A DNA stretch of 64,000 nucleotides from Cristatella mucedo (lineage: Eukaryota > Bryozoa > Phylactolaemata > Cristatellidae), in NCBI GenBank assembly GCA_009760855.2, contig WPIO01000020.1:2918501-2982500 (forward strand), given 5' to 3'. The notes beneath the pieces were generated by a model. That model worked only from the letters and a program-made list of their open reading frames with translations, searched no databases and was not told where the DNA came from. The position numbers were made by a program, and so were the translations under genes. Positions 16,031 through 46,505 of this stretch are shown here, one piece after another; within the stretch, counting starts at the first letter, position 1; every line of letters starts with the position of its first letter.

Positions 16031-16322
16031 GAGCGAAAGATAAAGGGAGAGAGAGAGAGACCAGAGTAGCAGAGTAGCAGCAGAGAGCAGCCGAAGCGGC
16101 GATGCGGTGCGGCGAGTTCAGCGGATGTCGCGGCGTCGCCTCGCGAACGACTGTCGGATTATTAAGCGGCGCGCAGCATGCAGCTGCAGACGCACCCAGC
16201 AACCTGCCCGCAAAAATGGCGCGCTGATATTCCTATCAAAGTCGCGCCGCCCTGAGCTCTCTTATCGTCGGCGCGTCCATCGCGGCGCGTCCATCAGCAA
16301 AGGTCCGGCTCGTCTCGCTCTA

Positions 16323-16323
<1 letters not shown>

Positions 16324-16365
<42 letters not shown>
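16324..16365. repeat. (CCG)n tract, 14 units
   Basis: A pure GCC/CCG run inside the CpG island about 0.9 kb upstream of the WNK TATA box. Confidence 0.95.
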
Positions 16366-16368
<3 letters not shown>

Positions 16369-17256
16369 GACGGATCCTCGGTCGGTGCGAGCACCTGCAC
16401 GGGCGATCACCGTCGCGAGCCGCGCGGTGCGTGCGCGGAGCTGTCTTCGTGGCAACGGCTGCGTCCGCCGAGCCAGGCGCCCCGACGCAGCCGGTCGCTT
16501 ACAGCCAGAGCCGGAAGCGGAAACGTGGTCCTGACCGTTGCGTCGCCGCTACTCTGACCCTGGCGGTGCTCGAATGGCGAGGCGCAGCTCTCGTGTGCGC
16601 TTGCGCGTTCAACAGGGAAGGGGTGTAGCCGACGTCTGCGCTCGCTGGCTGGCTTGCAGGAAGTGGATCGCGAGATCGCTGATCGCGATGCCGCCCCACC
16701 CCCTTCGATCACAGTGCGGCGGAGTGGGCGGGCGAATGTGCGCGAGAGAGAGAGAGAGAGCTGCGTTGCCTCCGGTTTTTGGAAGTAGTCGGGGCTCAGC
16801 TCCCGCTGACCACACTCGTCGGCGTATCCTTCGTCTTCCTGGCCATGCGACACGCGCCTTCGACGAGCCGACTGCATACCTATACCGGGCAGGCGGCTCG
16901 GCTGGGCGTTTTTGAAACAGCCGCCGCCGCCGAGGTTGGTAGCCCAACACAGCGAGTCCTGCTCGCTACTCGCGCGGGCGGGGCATGCGTGTGAGACTGC
17001 CGATAAGAGGGGAACGAGTTTATTTTCTGCGGGCGATAAATCTGTGCCGCTCTCGCGGTTTCGGTAAACAACATAGATTAGATGGCTGACGTGGCGCGCG
17101 AGGCCACTTCGCGACGATCGGCGATCCGCGAGGATCAACCGCATTCTGGCGTCACCTGAAGGAGCCGCAGGGCGCAGATAGCGCTACCGGGACGTAGCGT
17201 CGCGACGTAGCGAAGAGACCGCCCTCGGCGCGGCGCGCCGCCGCAGCCGACCGACG

Positions 17257-17264
17257 TATAAAAA
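17257..17264 (+). promoter_or_regulatory. TATA box of WNK
   Basis: tataaaaa within a GC-rich context. A start site 30 bases downstream would fall at about 17287 (cctgcagcg), giving a 5' UTR of roughly 60 bases before ATG 17348. The spacing fits a focused animal promoter. Confidence 0.6.
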
Positions 17265-17347
17265 GGCGCCCGGAGGGGCCGGCCTGCAGCGTTCTCACCC
17301 AGCGCTATCCCGACGCCAATCTGCGAGGCCGTCGGGTGTACAGCAGG

Positions 17348-35623
<18,276 letters not shown>

Positions 35624-36060
35624 CGACGCTGCGACGGCCGTCGCCTCCTTCGCACGCGCGCGACCGCGCGCCCAGCTCATTGCCCGTCTGCAGGCCGGAA
35701 GTCGGCGGTTGCCACGACGCGCAGGCTCGCGAAAAGGCAATGCGGCGCCTGCATTTGACGGCCCCAGAGCGTCCGCCTCGGCCATCGTCCCTCTGTTTTC
35801 TACGCGCCGCGGGCGAGAGCGTCTGGGCTGCAAGGCCTGCTATTTATTAGATCTGCTTGCAGGCAAACTTTCCGTAAGTGGCAACGTCCGCTGCAAGTGG
35901 ATTTCCGGGGCATCCGACCGCAAATTGGCAGTGGCGGCGTCCGCGTCACTCGAATAATTGCAGGAGGAGCGCAGCCGGCGTCATGCTTAGTCGGCGAGCG
36001 TGTCACTTCGCGAAGCATTGACCCATTTTCGGGCCGTCAATAAAGAGCCCCGTAAGACGA
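35624..36060 (+). other. WNK: WNK 3' UTR
   Basis: From the stop codon to shortly after the polyadenylation signal. GC content falls along its length. Nothing else is recognised inside. Confidence 0.55.
36039..36044 (+). terminator. WNK: Polyadenylation signal (AATAAA) of WNK
   Basis: aataaa in gtcaataaagagccc, about 415 bases after the stop codon and the first canonical signal downstream. Confidence 0.65.
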
Positions 36061-36289
36061 GTCGTTCCGCGATCCTTAATCGGTAGCATACAGGCGGGCA
36101 ATTTGTTGACAGTCCGGAGTAGTAGTGCTTGGTCTACACACTGACATGAGTCTAAGGAACCATCATTCAGTTTATAAGGCTACCGAATTTTATTTGAATG
36201 CTTTTGCACGAAACTCCTTCCACAAGCACAGCCCTTGAAACGGTAATGATCTTTGCCGAGGCAATGCGAAAGCCAGCGAAGCGGTGCCT

Positions 36290-36890
36290 TTAATCGCAAG
36301 GTTAGCGAGTCACACAAACCGCCTCGATAAAACCAGCTTACTACTTATGAGCAAACCAAGTTTGATTCCAAAAGAGGAAACTAGCATATCTCCTGTTGAA
36401 TCTGCACGTAATCTGTGTCCTCTTCCAAAGTGACCTCTCTTCAGACGACTACATCAGCTCCACGGTTGATTCTGCCTACTTTTAGCTACATAACATTGCT
36501 GAAATTTGGGCTTGCTTAGACAGGCGTACCACATCATAATTGGTCCGTGCATTTGCGACATCTTGTCCCGACTTAAGTAACTCACTGCTTGATGGCCAAC
36601 CAGCCTGAGCAATCAGGCGCTTACAGCTAGTGCAAAACTCTGCAGCTAGGCTTGTCTGTCGTGAGCGTCGCAGTTGCCACATCACACCGCTTCTCGCCGA
36701 CCTGCACTGGCTACCAGTCATGCAGCGCATCGACTTCAAGGCACTGTCACTCACTTGTAGGTCCCTTCATTCTCTGGCTCCAGCCTACCTATCAGAACGA
36801 CTCCTCCACCCAGGCCAAGTATCGTACAACCCGCTGCACTGACTCGAGTCATTTAGTCATACCTCGTACGAACCTGAAAACCATGGGAGA
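36290..36890 (+). mobile_element. CR1/L2-like LINE fragment downstream of WNK
   Basis: [51 protein letters not shown] and SLAPAYLSERLL are visible. It loses similarity after the PRTNLK motif near 36880. No 3' tail. Confidence 0.8.
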
Positions 36891-37384
36891 AAAACTGAAG
36901 CACGATTCATGTAAGAGCAGTAAGAATCGGAAATCGAAGCCTCCACTCACCTTTGCACATACGATTGTGACTGCGACTAATCGTGATCGTTCGTGGCATC
37001 GTTTCACCAATCAAGCCCGATCTCTGTCCTACATTCAGTTTGCACACAGTCTGCTGAGTAATAGCGAGCAGGTCTCTCAGCTCGCTGCACGCCCACACTG
37101 GAAGTTTGATCAATTTGATTTCACGAAACGCTGAATTAGCAGCCGCTGTATGGTCGTAGGCGTTTCATGTTGGTTGACATGGATGGTTCCAACGATCATG
37201 GCAAACAACTAACAAGTTACAATTGTGACGGCAAGAAATAACCGCAGAGTATTCATCACTGCATGAAAATAAAAGAGGTTTACTGAGTCGGAAAAAATGT
37301 GGAGATGAGTCACGGAAACGCAGAAAGCATGCAATCAACAAGACGTGTTCTTCGCCATCCTAAAGCTTGGCCACATAACATATA

Positions 37385-37690
37385 GCATTTTGAATTTCAT
37401 TTCCACGCTAATGGATTTCAGCTCGAGCTATAGTTTGACCCTTCTCAGCCTTTCCTGGCATCCGGCTCGCCTCCATTGCAGCCTGCATCGACGATATTGG
37501 CATTTTTATGGCCACTAACTTTATTGAACTTGCCGAAGATAAGTTATAGATAAGCATAGTAGCACTATAACGCTCAGATACTTCACCTTAAGATTTTGTG
37601 GACAGCATCACTCCGTCACGCCTGAACATAATCTGGGAGTGCAATTTCAGAAAAACTTGTGCTACGATGGACATATTGCACCATAGGTAA
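37385..37690 (+). mobile_element. Old LINE reverse-transcriptase relic
   Basis: HFHANGF near 37405 is aligned with the FYADD region, then QLEL-FDPSQP, a NLPKISY block and a decayed LRHA-NxxWECNFRKTC stretch, in the same order as in the 29.9-kb copy. Confidence 0.55.
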
Positions 37691-38194
37691 AGTCCCCGTA
37701 CTTGGATGGAGATTTCGTGTTCTTAGGACGCCAGTCAAAACACGTTATTTCTATTACTATTCATAATATTAATAAAATTAATGTGCGATATCCTATTAAT
37801 TTGATTCCTTTTTTCATTTATAAAAATCCAACGTGTACCTTGATGCCACTTCGCGAACACTGCGATCGGTTTTGTCGTCATTGTATTTTGAAGTAGACGC
37901 CACAGTGCAATTTGTATTGCCTTTTCTGCTGGTAAAAGTGTCGAACAATTGTACAGCCTATTAGGCATAGCTCACGATTACAGAGCGGAAAAGGCGACAC
38001 TTTGCCCTGCTCGATGTGGGAAAATGCGCTTCGTTTTCCGCAAAGGTGACATCGGAGACATCGAAACGTTTCGCGCTCCTGCCCACTCGACGCGCGACTC
38101 GAATTCTTCGCAGCCGGTTTCAAGAATACGCCAACGTTCGAAGCTCTGTCGAGCGTTGAGCTCGGAATCTCAGACAGCCTAAATCGGCTTCAAC

Positions 38195-38598
38195 CGCGTC
38201 CTCTGCTTTTTCCATCCTTTGGAGACCGTGCATTCAGTTCGTGTGCACCCAAAGCCTGGAACTCCCTCCAGACCTGAGTCAGAACATCCCCTGACCTGAC
38301 CACATTTAAAAGGAACCTAAAAACACACCTATTTAGGACAGCATATAGTGGGTCCCTGTGATTCGTCCTTCATTTGCTTATGCGTGCTGACACTGTGCAT
38401 GCTGCCACTAACCACATTTGCATGCTGACCCTGTGCATGTCACCCCTAACCATATTATTCATTTTGTTTGTTTTTCAAGCATGATTTTACTTACCATTCA
38501 ATTGCATTTCCTTTTGCAGCAAATATAAAGCGCCTAGAAAGAGATTAAGTTCTCTGAGGGTGCTTTATCAAGTGTATTATTATTATTATTATTATTTT
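38195..38598 (+). mobile_element. CR1/L2-like LINE 3' end
   Basis: From tcctttggagaccgtgcatt through the ORF end, 3' UTR and hairpin (aaagagattaagttctctga) to an ATT tail at 38574-38598. Confidence 0.88.
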
Positions 38599-38726
38599 TA
38601 TCCATGTTGTGCGAACATTTTCGCGGCTGCGGGCAGTAACCCACGCTGCGGCGTTCGGCCGCCGCTCTGTCCGCCCGCATGCGCTTCAACGCTAGCTAGC
38701 ACTCCGCTGGTATGTCCGCTGGCATG

Positions 38727-38727
<1 letters not shown>

Positions 38728-38795
<68 letters not shown>
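38728..38795 (+). repeat. (CTG)n tract, about 22 units
   Basis: Pure GCT/CTG run in a locally GC-rich patch. Leu, Cys and Ala frames through it have no other support. Confidence 0.97.
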
Positions 38796-41700
38796 GGCCA
38801 GCGTCCCATCGGCACTACCTTCTTCGGGCTCAGCAAGCTGACGCTGCTGCTTCTTCGGGGCTTAGAGACCGTGCATTCAGCGCGCGCACACTCCCGCGCA
38901 CGCCTACTGTCCTTTTAGCTATTGCCGCGTGCCTGTACGCCGCTGCTTGTTCAGGCTTCGCGAGCTGGGCATTTTCCGCCGCAGGAAGCCGAGGCTACCG
39001 GTAACAGCGCGACGTCCGGGATGAATCTTGAGTATCTGCTGCTTCTTTTTCGTGCCGCTCAGAACTATCTGGCTGGTGAAAAATGTAGGTAATTACTCTA
39101 ACTTGATAGTCGTCGGGCCAGTTTTTTAAAGTGTCTCTATGAAACGCGCGGTCCGTGTGCTGTAAGCTTCTAGTAGTTTGCGTGTCGATTATGGACGCCG
39201 CCCTCGATTTATTGCTGTGACCGAAGCTTGGCTGAAGAAGTCTACTGGCAGTCCGACCACGGCTGACAGAATCCCTACGCGGCGGGGCGCTTCTTTCTTT
39301 CTTTCTTTGATAATCCGCGGTCTAATCAGGGCCGGCGCTTCCGCTGGGCGATCTGGGCGAGCTGGGGGAGACAGAAGAAAAACTAGAAAACAAAAGATAT
39401 CGAGAGTCGTTTGGTACATTTTTAATAACTAACAGCAAGCCACTTGCCATATCGCAACTGCTTGGAAGCTTATTGAAGGGACATCATAGGAAGCAGCTAC
39501 AAAGAAGAAGTGCACGAGCAAGGGGTGGCGTCTCGAAAACTTCGTTTTCAGTGGAGGACGGTGCTTGAGGTTTTGTGACAGGGTCAACGACCTTGCTCCT
39601 TGGCCGCATTGGTCTTCGGGGAAGGCGGCTGCAACAGGCTGTGAAAGAATTGGGCAGTGCACCTGAAGCCGACGGCAGTGCACCTGGATTTGGTCGCAGT
39701 GTTTGAACCGCTCGTACGGGTACCAAGCAGCCAAGGAGCGTCTGAAGGGGTGACTGAGTAGCTATCTTGCAGAGCCCCGCGGAGTCCCGTATCTAGGGTG
39801 CTCAAACCAACCGTAGAATCCTCTGTAGGTTTCCCCTCTCCTCGAGGGATTCCTACCCTCGAGGATAAGGGGAACCTACATCGGGATGGAATCTAACCCG
39901 ATGCTGCTAGAATGACCATTCCTAGCTCCTTCAAAGGTGAGTCAAGTCTATCAAAGGTCTCTGGGTCCTGTGGTTCTCCAAGGCGCAAGGGAAACAGCAA
40001 GAGTCAAAGGCCTCGAGTTTCTGCGGTCCTCTAATGCGCGACCTGTAGCGGGGCTTATCAGAATCACGTCGGGCTAGTTTCAAAGGTGAATTGAGAGTTG
40101 AAGGCCTTTTTTGAGGATTGCGTAACTCAGGCCCACATAAACGTGCCAGCAGTAGGGTCCCTCTCTCAGTCCACAGTGCTGAGGCGGACGAGGTGCTCGA
40201 ACCGAGCGAGCCTCGACCGCCTGCTTTTGCTATTGGCTGCTGCTCGTTCTCATTCTGCCTTTGCTCAGCCTACGTGTCTGCACGACAGTCAGCGATCGTC
40301 CAGGGTCAAGGCCGGTTCGATAAGGTTGCCGGCTGAGCTAACGACTGGACGACCAGCAGTAGCATCTCGCTTCTGGTGGGAGGTTTCTGTATGCCTAAAA
40401 TGGTAACTACTGGTTGTCAGTCATTCTACACCCATCGGTAAAGTACAGGAGCATTACAAAAACTACAAACGTTATTACTTTTTTCAAAGTTATGGATAAT
40501 GAGAAATCTTTAGGGGCTCAAAGACGTGAGAGAAGGGCTGAAAAGGCCAACGAGTAAGAGCAAAAGAAAAAAGGGCCCTTTCCTAAAAAATACCCACAGC
40601 ACCAGCAATCATCTACTGAATTGCCAGACGAGTCACAGACAAGAATATTGAAGTGAAAAAATGTCTATATGCGCAAGATGAAGAAACCACACAGTCTCAC
40701 GTTCAACTAAAGACAAAAAATACAAAGATAAGTGATATTCAAGACAATACAGTTCAAGTCTTTTAACAAGTTGAACCGGAGTTGAGTTACAGTGACCCTA
40801 CCACATGGTCCTGTGATAATATTAGAAACAATATAGAAACTCTAGTGTAAAAAGGGCCGCAGCAGGTTTATGCCCGTGACTTTCAAAAAGATTGACCCCA
40901 AAGAAGATTTCCTCAGCTCCTACTACAATTGCAAAATTTAATTGCAAAAGAAGGCATGCAAATGTGAATGCGATGTGCCGCCTTTGGTTGATTTCTCCTA
41001 CATCAAGAGATCTAGTGTTGTGCTTTCGCTACAAGCTATTCAGCATGAAGGCTGGCATCTCGTCGATGCAAGAAAGTGGCTGTAGAGATTGAAAACCTGT
41101 TTGCAATTTGATCTTCACATGAGAGAAAAGTCCATCACACCTAGAATGTTATCAACCTTGGAGGGAATTGGAGGCTCGGCTAGCAGAAGGCAAGAGAACA
41201 GGTGGCACAGCTAGTTCAACAGAAGATTGAGCAACAAGAGGCGTATTTGAAGCCTTGAAGTCTTGGAAGTCTTGCAGCCTCACTAGCCTCCAAGTACCCC
41301 TGCTAATGCAGGGGGGGACTTCGAACTCAAAAGTTAGCACTCCGAGGATCAAATGAAAAGCTCTTTGCACCTGGGAATCGAAACTTTCTCAAATTCATTG
41401 ACTTTCTGGCTCTCTTTGATTTTCTGATGATGGAACGAACACCTTCGGAGGGCTCCTGACAATGAAACTTCCATACATTATTTCGGCGAATACATCCAGA
41501 ATGAATTAGTACGAACCTTAGCTTCCGCGGTAAAGCGTCTGATTACAGAATCAGCCAATTCTGAAAAATACTATTCATCTATCCTTGAATGCACTCCAGA
41601 TGTCCGTCACACTGAACAGGTGACCATGACTATTCAATTTGTTCACCTAAGTAAAACCGAAGCAAAAATTAGGGAGCATTTTCGTGGTTCTAGCCCGTTA

Positions 41701-42785
41701 CAGAAGACCACAGGTGCATTCGCGACTGAATTTATATTTTCGCAGCTCAAAGATAGTAGATTTAATGTTGTAAATATGAAAGGACAAGGGTATGACTATG
41801 GCATTAACATAAAATTTAAGAAAAAAGAGTGCAGAAGAGGATACTAAACATAAATCCACGTGCCTGCTGTGTACCTTTCAGTACCCAATCCCTGAATCCA
41901 GCTGTAAATGATGAAGCAAAGTTGCCTGGAGACTGTGAATTCTTGTGCTTTGGTGCAGCAAATATCCGATTTTTTTCTCAGCCTCTACTCGGCTTTAGAT
42001 ATACCTCAAAATTAACATCACTGATGCCAGTTATCTTATGGTAAAACCACGTAATGCAATAGGATGGAAAAGTAGAACTGATGCTCTGAAACCGCTGATT
42101 TACAATCTTGACCAACTCGATGGTGCTCTGATTGTGATACATAAAGATACGAGTCAGAAAGGGTTGGCTGAAGCTATTACAAGATCTGGAGCACGAACAC
42201 TGCTGGCCAATAACACAGCAAAACTTCCATTTATCGTGTCGCTTCCTACCTGGCACAACATTTTTTTGAGGTCAGCGTCACCAGCAAAGTTCTACGGCAG
42301 ACGTGAACGGACATGAGACTAAAGTGTTAAACAGCTGGGAACACCTAAAACCATATAAGTACTCTACGAAGTGAAGAGAGCTTCCATAAAATATTGGCTG
42401 ATGCAACTCTTGTGGCTAAAGATTTATAGATTTAACCCACTTTTGAAGAAAATTGATAATTAAAAAGCGAAGGCTGTTTGATTATATAGCACGGCTTGAA
42501 ACTGTACAGGATCCCAAGAACAGCAATAAGGTTTATTTTTTATCATGATGCTCTAGATTTAGTATCAGAATCTATAACAGAATAGTTCAGTAAGATTTTA
42601 AAACACAGCACATTGTTCGGGATCCTTGATTATATCTTAAAGATTTCCGACATACCCACAGAGGATATTCTTAGTTGGTGCAAGTCTCTGGAGGAGTATC
42701 TTTCTCATGGAGACAGCAAGGATTAAGATGTAGAGGTTTTGAGCTCCAAGCCATTGCCATGAGGCTTCCACAGACTATGAATCCC

Positions 42786-43382
42786 TAATAATAATAATAA
42801 TAATAATGCACTCGATAAAGCACCCTCAGAGAACCTAATCTCTTTCTAGGCGCTTTACATTTGCTGCAAAGGGAATGCAATTAAATGGTAAGTAAACCTT
42901 ACCTTAATGGTAAGTAAACCTTACCTTAAATCCTTTGGAGACCGTGCATTTAGTTCATATGCTCACAAAGCCTGGAACTCCCTCCCGACCTGCGTCAGAA
43001 CATCCCCTGACCTGACCACATTTAAAAGGAACTTAAAAACACACCTATTTAGGACAGCATTTAGTGGGTCCCTGTGATTCGTCCTTCATGTGCTTATGCG
43101 TGCTGACACTGTGCATGCTGCCACTAGCCACATTTGCATGCTGACTCTTTGCATGTCACCCCTAACCATATTATTCATTTTGTTTGTTTTTCAAGCATGA
43201 TTTTACTTACCATTCAATTGCATTTCACTTTACAGCAAATGTAAAGCGCCTAGAGAGAGATTAAGTTCTCTGAGGGCGCTTTATCAAGTGAATTATTATT
43301 ATTATTATTATAAGTAAAATCATGCTTGAAAAACAAGCAAAATGAATAATGTGGTTAGGGGTGACATGCACAGGGTCAGCAG
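42786..43382 (-). mobile_element. LINE 3' fragment (minus) inserted in the hAT, itself split
   Basis: The tail (taataataa from 42786), hairpin and 3' UTR are read on the minus strand to 42896 and resume at 43311-43382. Between these lies a plus-strand LINE. It interrupts the transposase before its dimerisation domain. Confidence 0.85.
42925..43310 (+). mobile_element. LINE 3' end (plus) nested inside the minus LINE
   Basis: From aaatcctttggagaccgtgc to an ATT tail. It is flanked by taagtaaa at 42889-42896 (and again at 42911-42918 in a 22-base tandem copy) and at 43311-43318, so the host LINE sequence continues exactly across it. Confidence 0.88.
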
Positions 43383-44473
43383 CATAAATTGATGGAAATT
43401 TTTTCCAATCTTTTAGTGGCACTCAGAATTTTATTCATCTTGACCATTTCAGTTGCCAGTAGAGGCAGAAGTTTTTCAAAATTGAAACTAGTAAAAATTA
43501 TCTCGTTCAACGATTTGCCAAGGAAGAACAGTTGGTTTCGCAACAATTTCTATGGAATCAGATTTGGTATCTTCTCTATACATTAAAGAAATGGTCTGGG
43601 AGCTTTCCAAGAAAAATCAAGGAAAGTTAAGTATTGAAAAATTGTTAATCAATTTTTAATATTTTATGTAATACTGCATCCACACACCTTATTTGTGTAT
43701 GCTTGTGAGTCATTGTGATAATACACAAGTTTAAACCTTTCAAATTTGGTTTTATTTCGTGATGGGAGGGTGGGGGAGGGCGGAGTGGGCGAAGGGGACG
43801 TCAGATATCTGATCTAGCCGAGTGCACCAAAATCCTTGCACCAGCCCTGGGTCTAATGTAGCTAGTGGGGGAGCCGCGATACAGTCGCCCTCTTTACAAG
43901 GGCACTGTGGCGGCTTATGCCCTAACGTTCCGCTGCGGAAAACTCAGCACTCGTGATGGTGCTAGTCCTTGCCGCCGACGCGCGTCTAATAAAGGGAAAG
44001 CGCGACTCTTTGAATCACGCGACTTTGCGGCTTGTACGAGAAGCGCCGATACGCCTATGTTTGCAATGCCTGCCGCGTTGTGTTTCTCGCTTTCGCGGTG
44101 CAATGGCTCAATTTGCGCTGTGCATTTCGTACTTTGACCCTACCACCTCCACGCGTATAAGACTGCAAGAACATGGCTAGTTCCTTGATGTTTGCCTTGT
44201 TTCTTGATGTGGGCCTTTGGTGCGACTGTATGTCCAATTGATATACGGTGCTTTGATTTGGGCGTTTTGATGTAGATAAATAGCCACAGACTAAGTAAGG
44301 GTAGTAGTAGCCCGTTGGGCAGGGCGCCGACGTTGTTGTCTGGTGTTGGGAAAACACTATCGTAGGCTCCATCGATGCGTTGCGTTTCCGTTGCGTTTCG
44401 GCGAGAATTTTGTCGTACAAGTCTATTGGCAGCTTTTAATACACATAGTCACTGAATCAACGGTGAGCAACAT

Positions 44474-44622
44474 AGAGTGAGTGAGTGAGTGAGTGAGTGA
44501 GTGAGTGAGTGAGTGAGTGAGTGAGTGAGTGAGTGAGTGAGTGAGTGAGTGAGTGAGTGAGTGAGTGAGTGAGTGAGTGAGTGAGTGAGTGAGTGAGTGA
44601 GTGAGTGAGTGAGTGAGTGAGT
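44474..44622. repeat. (GAGT)n microsatellite, about 37 units
   Basis: Nearly perfect 4-base array, 149 bases. Confidence 0.97.
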
Positions 44623-44719
44623 GTGATAAAGAGAGTGGATTTCCATTTCAAGAGCCAGGCAGGCCCATAAACAGGTGACTAGGAGGTTTCAGCCCTCCAA
44701 GGTAACCCGAAAGCAATGC

Positions 44720-46505
44720 ACGATCTTGAACGCCTCGTATTCGGCCTAGGTATCAATGCCGCCGGCTTAGGTCCCATCTCAGCGGGAGAATTCGTCGAGT
44801 CAATATCAACGGCTTACGGTCGCTTTGAAGTATATTTTATTAGTAAACCGGAGCTCTGTATGCTAAAATATGTAATCAAAACTGCAGCTGCACGATGCCT
44901 ATTATTGAAAGCGCAGCTATATCGCAGTTCGAAATTGCTCAGCTATTAGGGGCAATTAGCAGCCGTTGCGTGAAAATGCACATACGCAATCACGACATTT
45001 TGTGAGGAAATGCGATATACTGGTTTCTATAATTTGGAATCAAAACCGCAGTTCCCCAACGTCTATTGTGGAAATGGCTGCTGTATAGTAGATCGATTGT
45101 GTAAGAGGCTGACTGGCCCAGGCCATTGGAGGCACGATAACGAGCAAACGCAGTCGCACGGTATTTGTTCGATTAACCTTGAACGTTGCTTGGTATAATT
45201 TGCAATCAAACCGCTGCGGCATGAAGCTTTTTATTTGAATGGTCGCTGTATCGCAGTTCGACTATTTAGGGTTGTCATTAGGGTCGGGCGATCAGAAGCC
45301 AAAGCATGAGAACGCACAAGCGCAATGGCCTCAAATTTGGTCGGTCAACTTGGAACACTATTCTCAGTCATCTGAAATGAAAACCACAGTTATATGAAGC
45401 TCTTTTTTGAAATAGCAGCTGTATCGCAGTTCAATTATTTAGTGCTGCTATCTGGGGCGGGCCAACTGAGGCCAAAGCATGAGAATGTGAATGCGCAATC
45501 GCATGAAACCTCGTGGGTAAACGTGATAATAATAATGCACTGATAAAGCACCCTCAGAGAACTCTTTCTAGGCGCTTTACATTTGCTGCAAAGGGAAATG
45601 CGATTGAATCGTGAGTAATAAATATCATGCTTGATAAGCAACATGAATAATATGGTTAGGGGTGACATGCACAGGGTCAGCATGCGAATGTGGTTAGTGG
45701 CAGCATGCACAGTGTCAGCACGCATAAGCACATGAAGGACGAATCACAGGGACCCACTACATGCTGTCCTAAATAGGTGTGTTTTTAAGTTCCTTTAAAA
45801 TGTGGTCAGGTCAGGGGATGTTCTGACGCAGGTCGGGAGGGAGTTCCAGGCTTTGGGAGCATACTAACTAAATGCACGGTCTCCAAAGGATTTGAGGTTT
45901 GTACGAGGTATTGGTAGACTGTTGTATTCCGAAAAGCGGGTGATACGACGGTTGGCCTGGTGGAGGAGTAGATCTGAGAGATAGGCTGGAGCCATAGAAT
46001 GAAGTGACCTAAAAGTGAGCGACAAAACCTCAAAGTCAATCCGTTGCTTGACTGGTAGCCAGTGCAGGTCGGCGAGAAACGTTGAACACTGTTGTCTATA
46101 ATTTGGAATTACAACGGCAGTTGAGTGAAGCTTTTGTGGAAATGACAGATTTATTGCAGCTTAAATGTTTGGGCTGCCATTTGGGCCGGGCCATCGAGAC
46201 CATAGAATGAGAACGCGAACGCAAAATCGGCTGAAATTAGGTGGGTAAACTTGGCACATTGTTTCCTACAGTTTAGAATCGAAACTGCAGTTGCCTGGAG
46301 CATTTTGTGGAGATGTGGCAGCTGTGTCGACGTTCTAGTTTGTAAAAATGATAGCTGGCCCTATCTTTTTTAGGCCATAAAACGAGAACGGGCAAGTGCA
46401 ATTGCGTGAAATTCGGTTGATAAACCCGTAGTACTGTTCTTTAAAAATGAAATTAAAACCGCAGTTTTCCCACGTTTGTTATAGAAATGGTAGCTGTATC
46501 TCAGA
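44720..46505. repeat. ~168-bp satellite array, about seven diverged units
   Basis: A recurring start (aatcaaaaccgcagtt and variants) appears near 44873, 45041, 45207, 45377, 46107, 46268 and 46450. Each is followed by ggaaatggcagctgtatcgc-like, gcatgagaacgc-like and ggtgggtaaacttggaacac-like blocks. Spacing is 161-182 bases. A LINE at 45525-46076 splits it. Short frames here are not genes. Confidence 0.85.
45525..46076 (-). mobile_element. CR1/L2-like LINE 3' fragment inserted in the satellite
   Basis: ATT tail, hairpin, 3' UTR and C-terminal codons on the minus strand. The 6-mer aaacgt flanks it at 45519-45524 and 46077-46082, and removing one copy restores a normal satellite unit (gtgggtaaacgttgaacact). 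Confidence 0.9.

Larger units (their letters stand above)
16060..17340 (+). promoter_or_regulatory. CpG island and proximal promoter of WNK
   Basis: Dense CpG sequence ending at the WNK start codon. It includes a (CCG)n run at 16324-16365, a short GA run at 16744-16760, and the TATA box at 17257. Frames on both strands are long only because stops are rare in GC-rich DNA. Confidence 0.6.
40492..43600 (+). pseudogene. hAT (ZMYM1-like) transposase, disrupted
   Basis: Starts MDNEKSLGAQRRERRAEKAN. A decayed TTF-type zinc-finger region follows (YTRDF...; CFRYKLFS near 41020). Then come ALRGSNEKLFAPGN and FLKFIDFLALFDF (about 41340-41430), ECTPDVRHTEQVTMTIQFVH at 41587-41650, and VVNMKGQGYDYGINIK near 41770. 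ILNINPRACCVPF at 41835 and GWKSRTDALKPLIYNLDQLD at 42060-42125 follow. The hAT dimerisation tail RILFILTISVASRGRSFSKL lies at 43425-43485. In-frame stops and the nested LINEs prevent expression. Family function: cut-and-paste transposition. Confidence 0.85.
39327..43849 (+). mobile_element. hAT-superfamily DNA transposon, 4.5 kb, complete ends, with nested LINEs
   Basis: The left terminus cagggccggcgcttcc and the reverse complement of the right terminus (cagggctggtgcaagg) are imperfect inverted repeats. Both flanks carry the identical 8-mer ggtctaat (39319-39326 and 43850-43857), the target duplication length expected for hAT. A ZMYM1-like transposase is inside, broken by stops and by a LINE insertion at about 42786-43382. 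Without the LINE the element would be about 3.9 kb. Confidence 0.9.

Noticed and set aside
44474-44622. CRISPR-like array
   Set aside because: It is a 4-bp microsatellite. No spacers, and the genome is eukaryotic.
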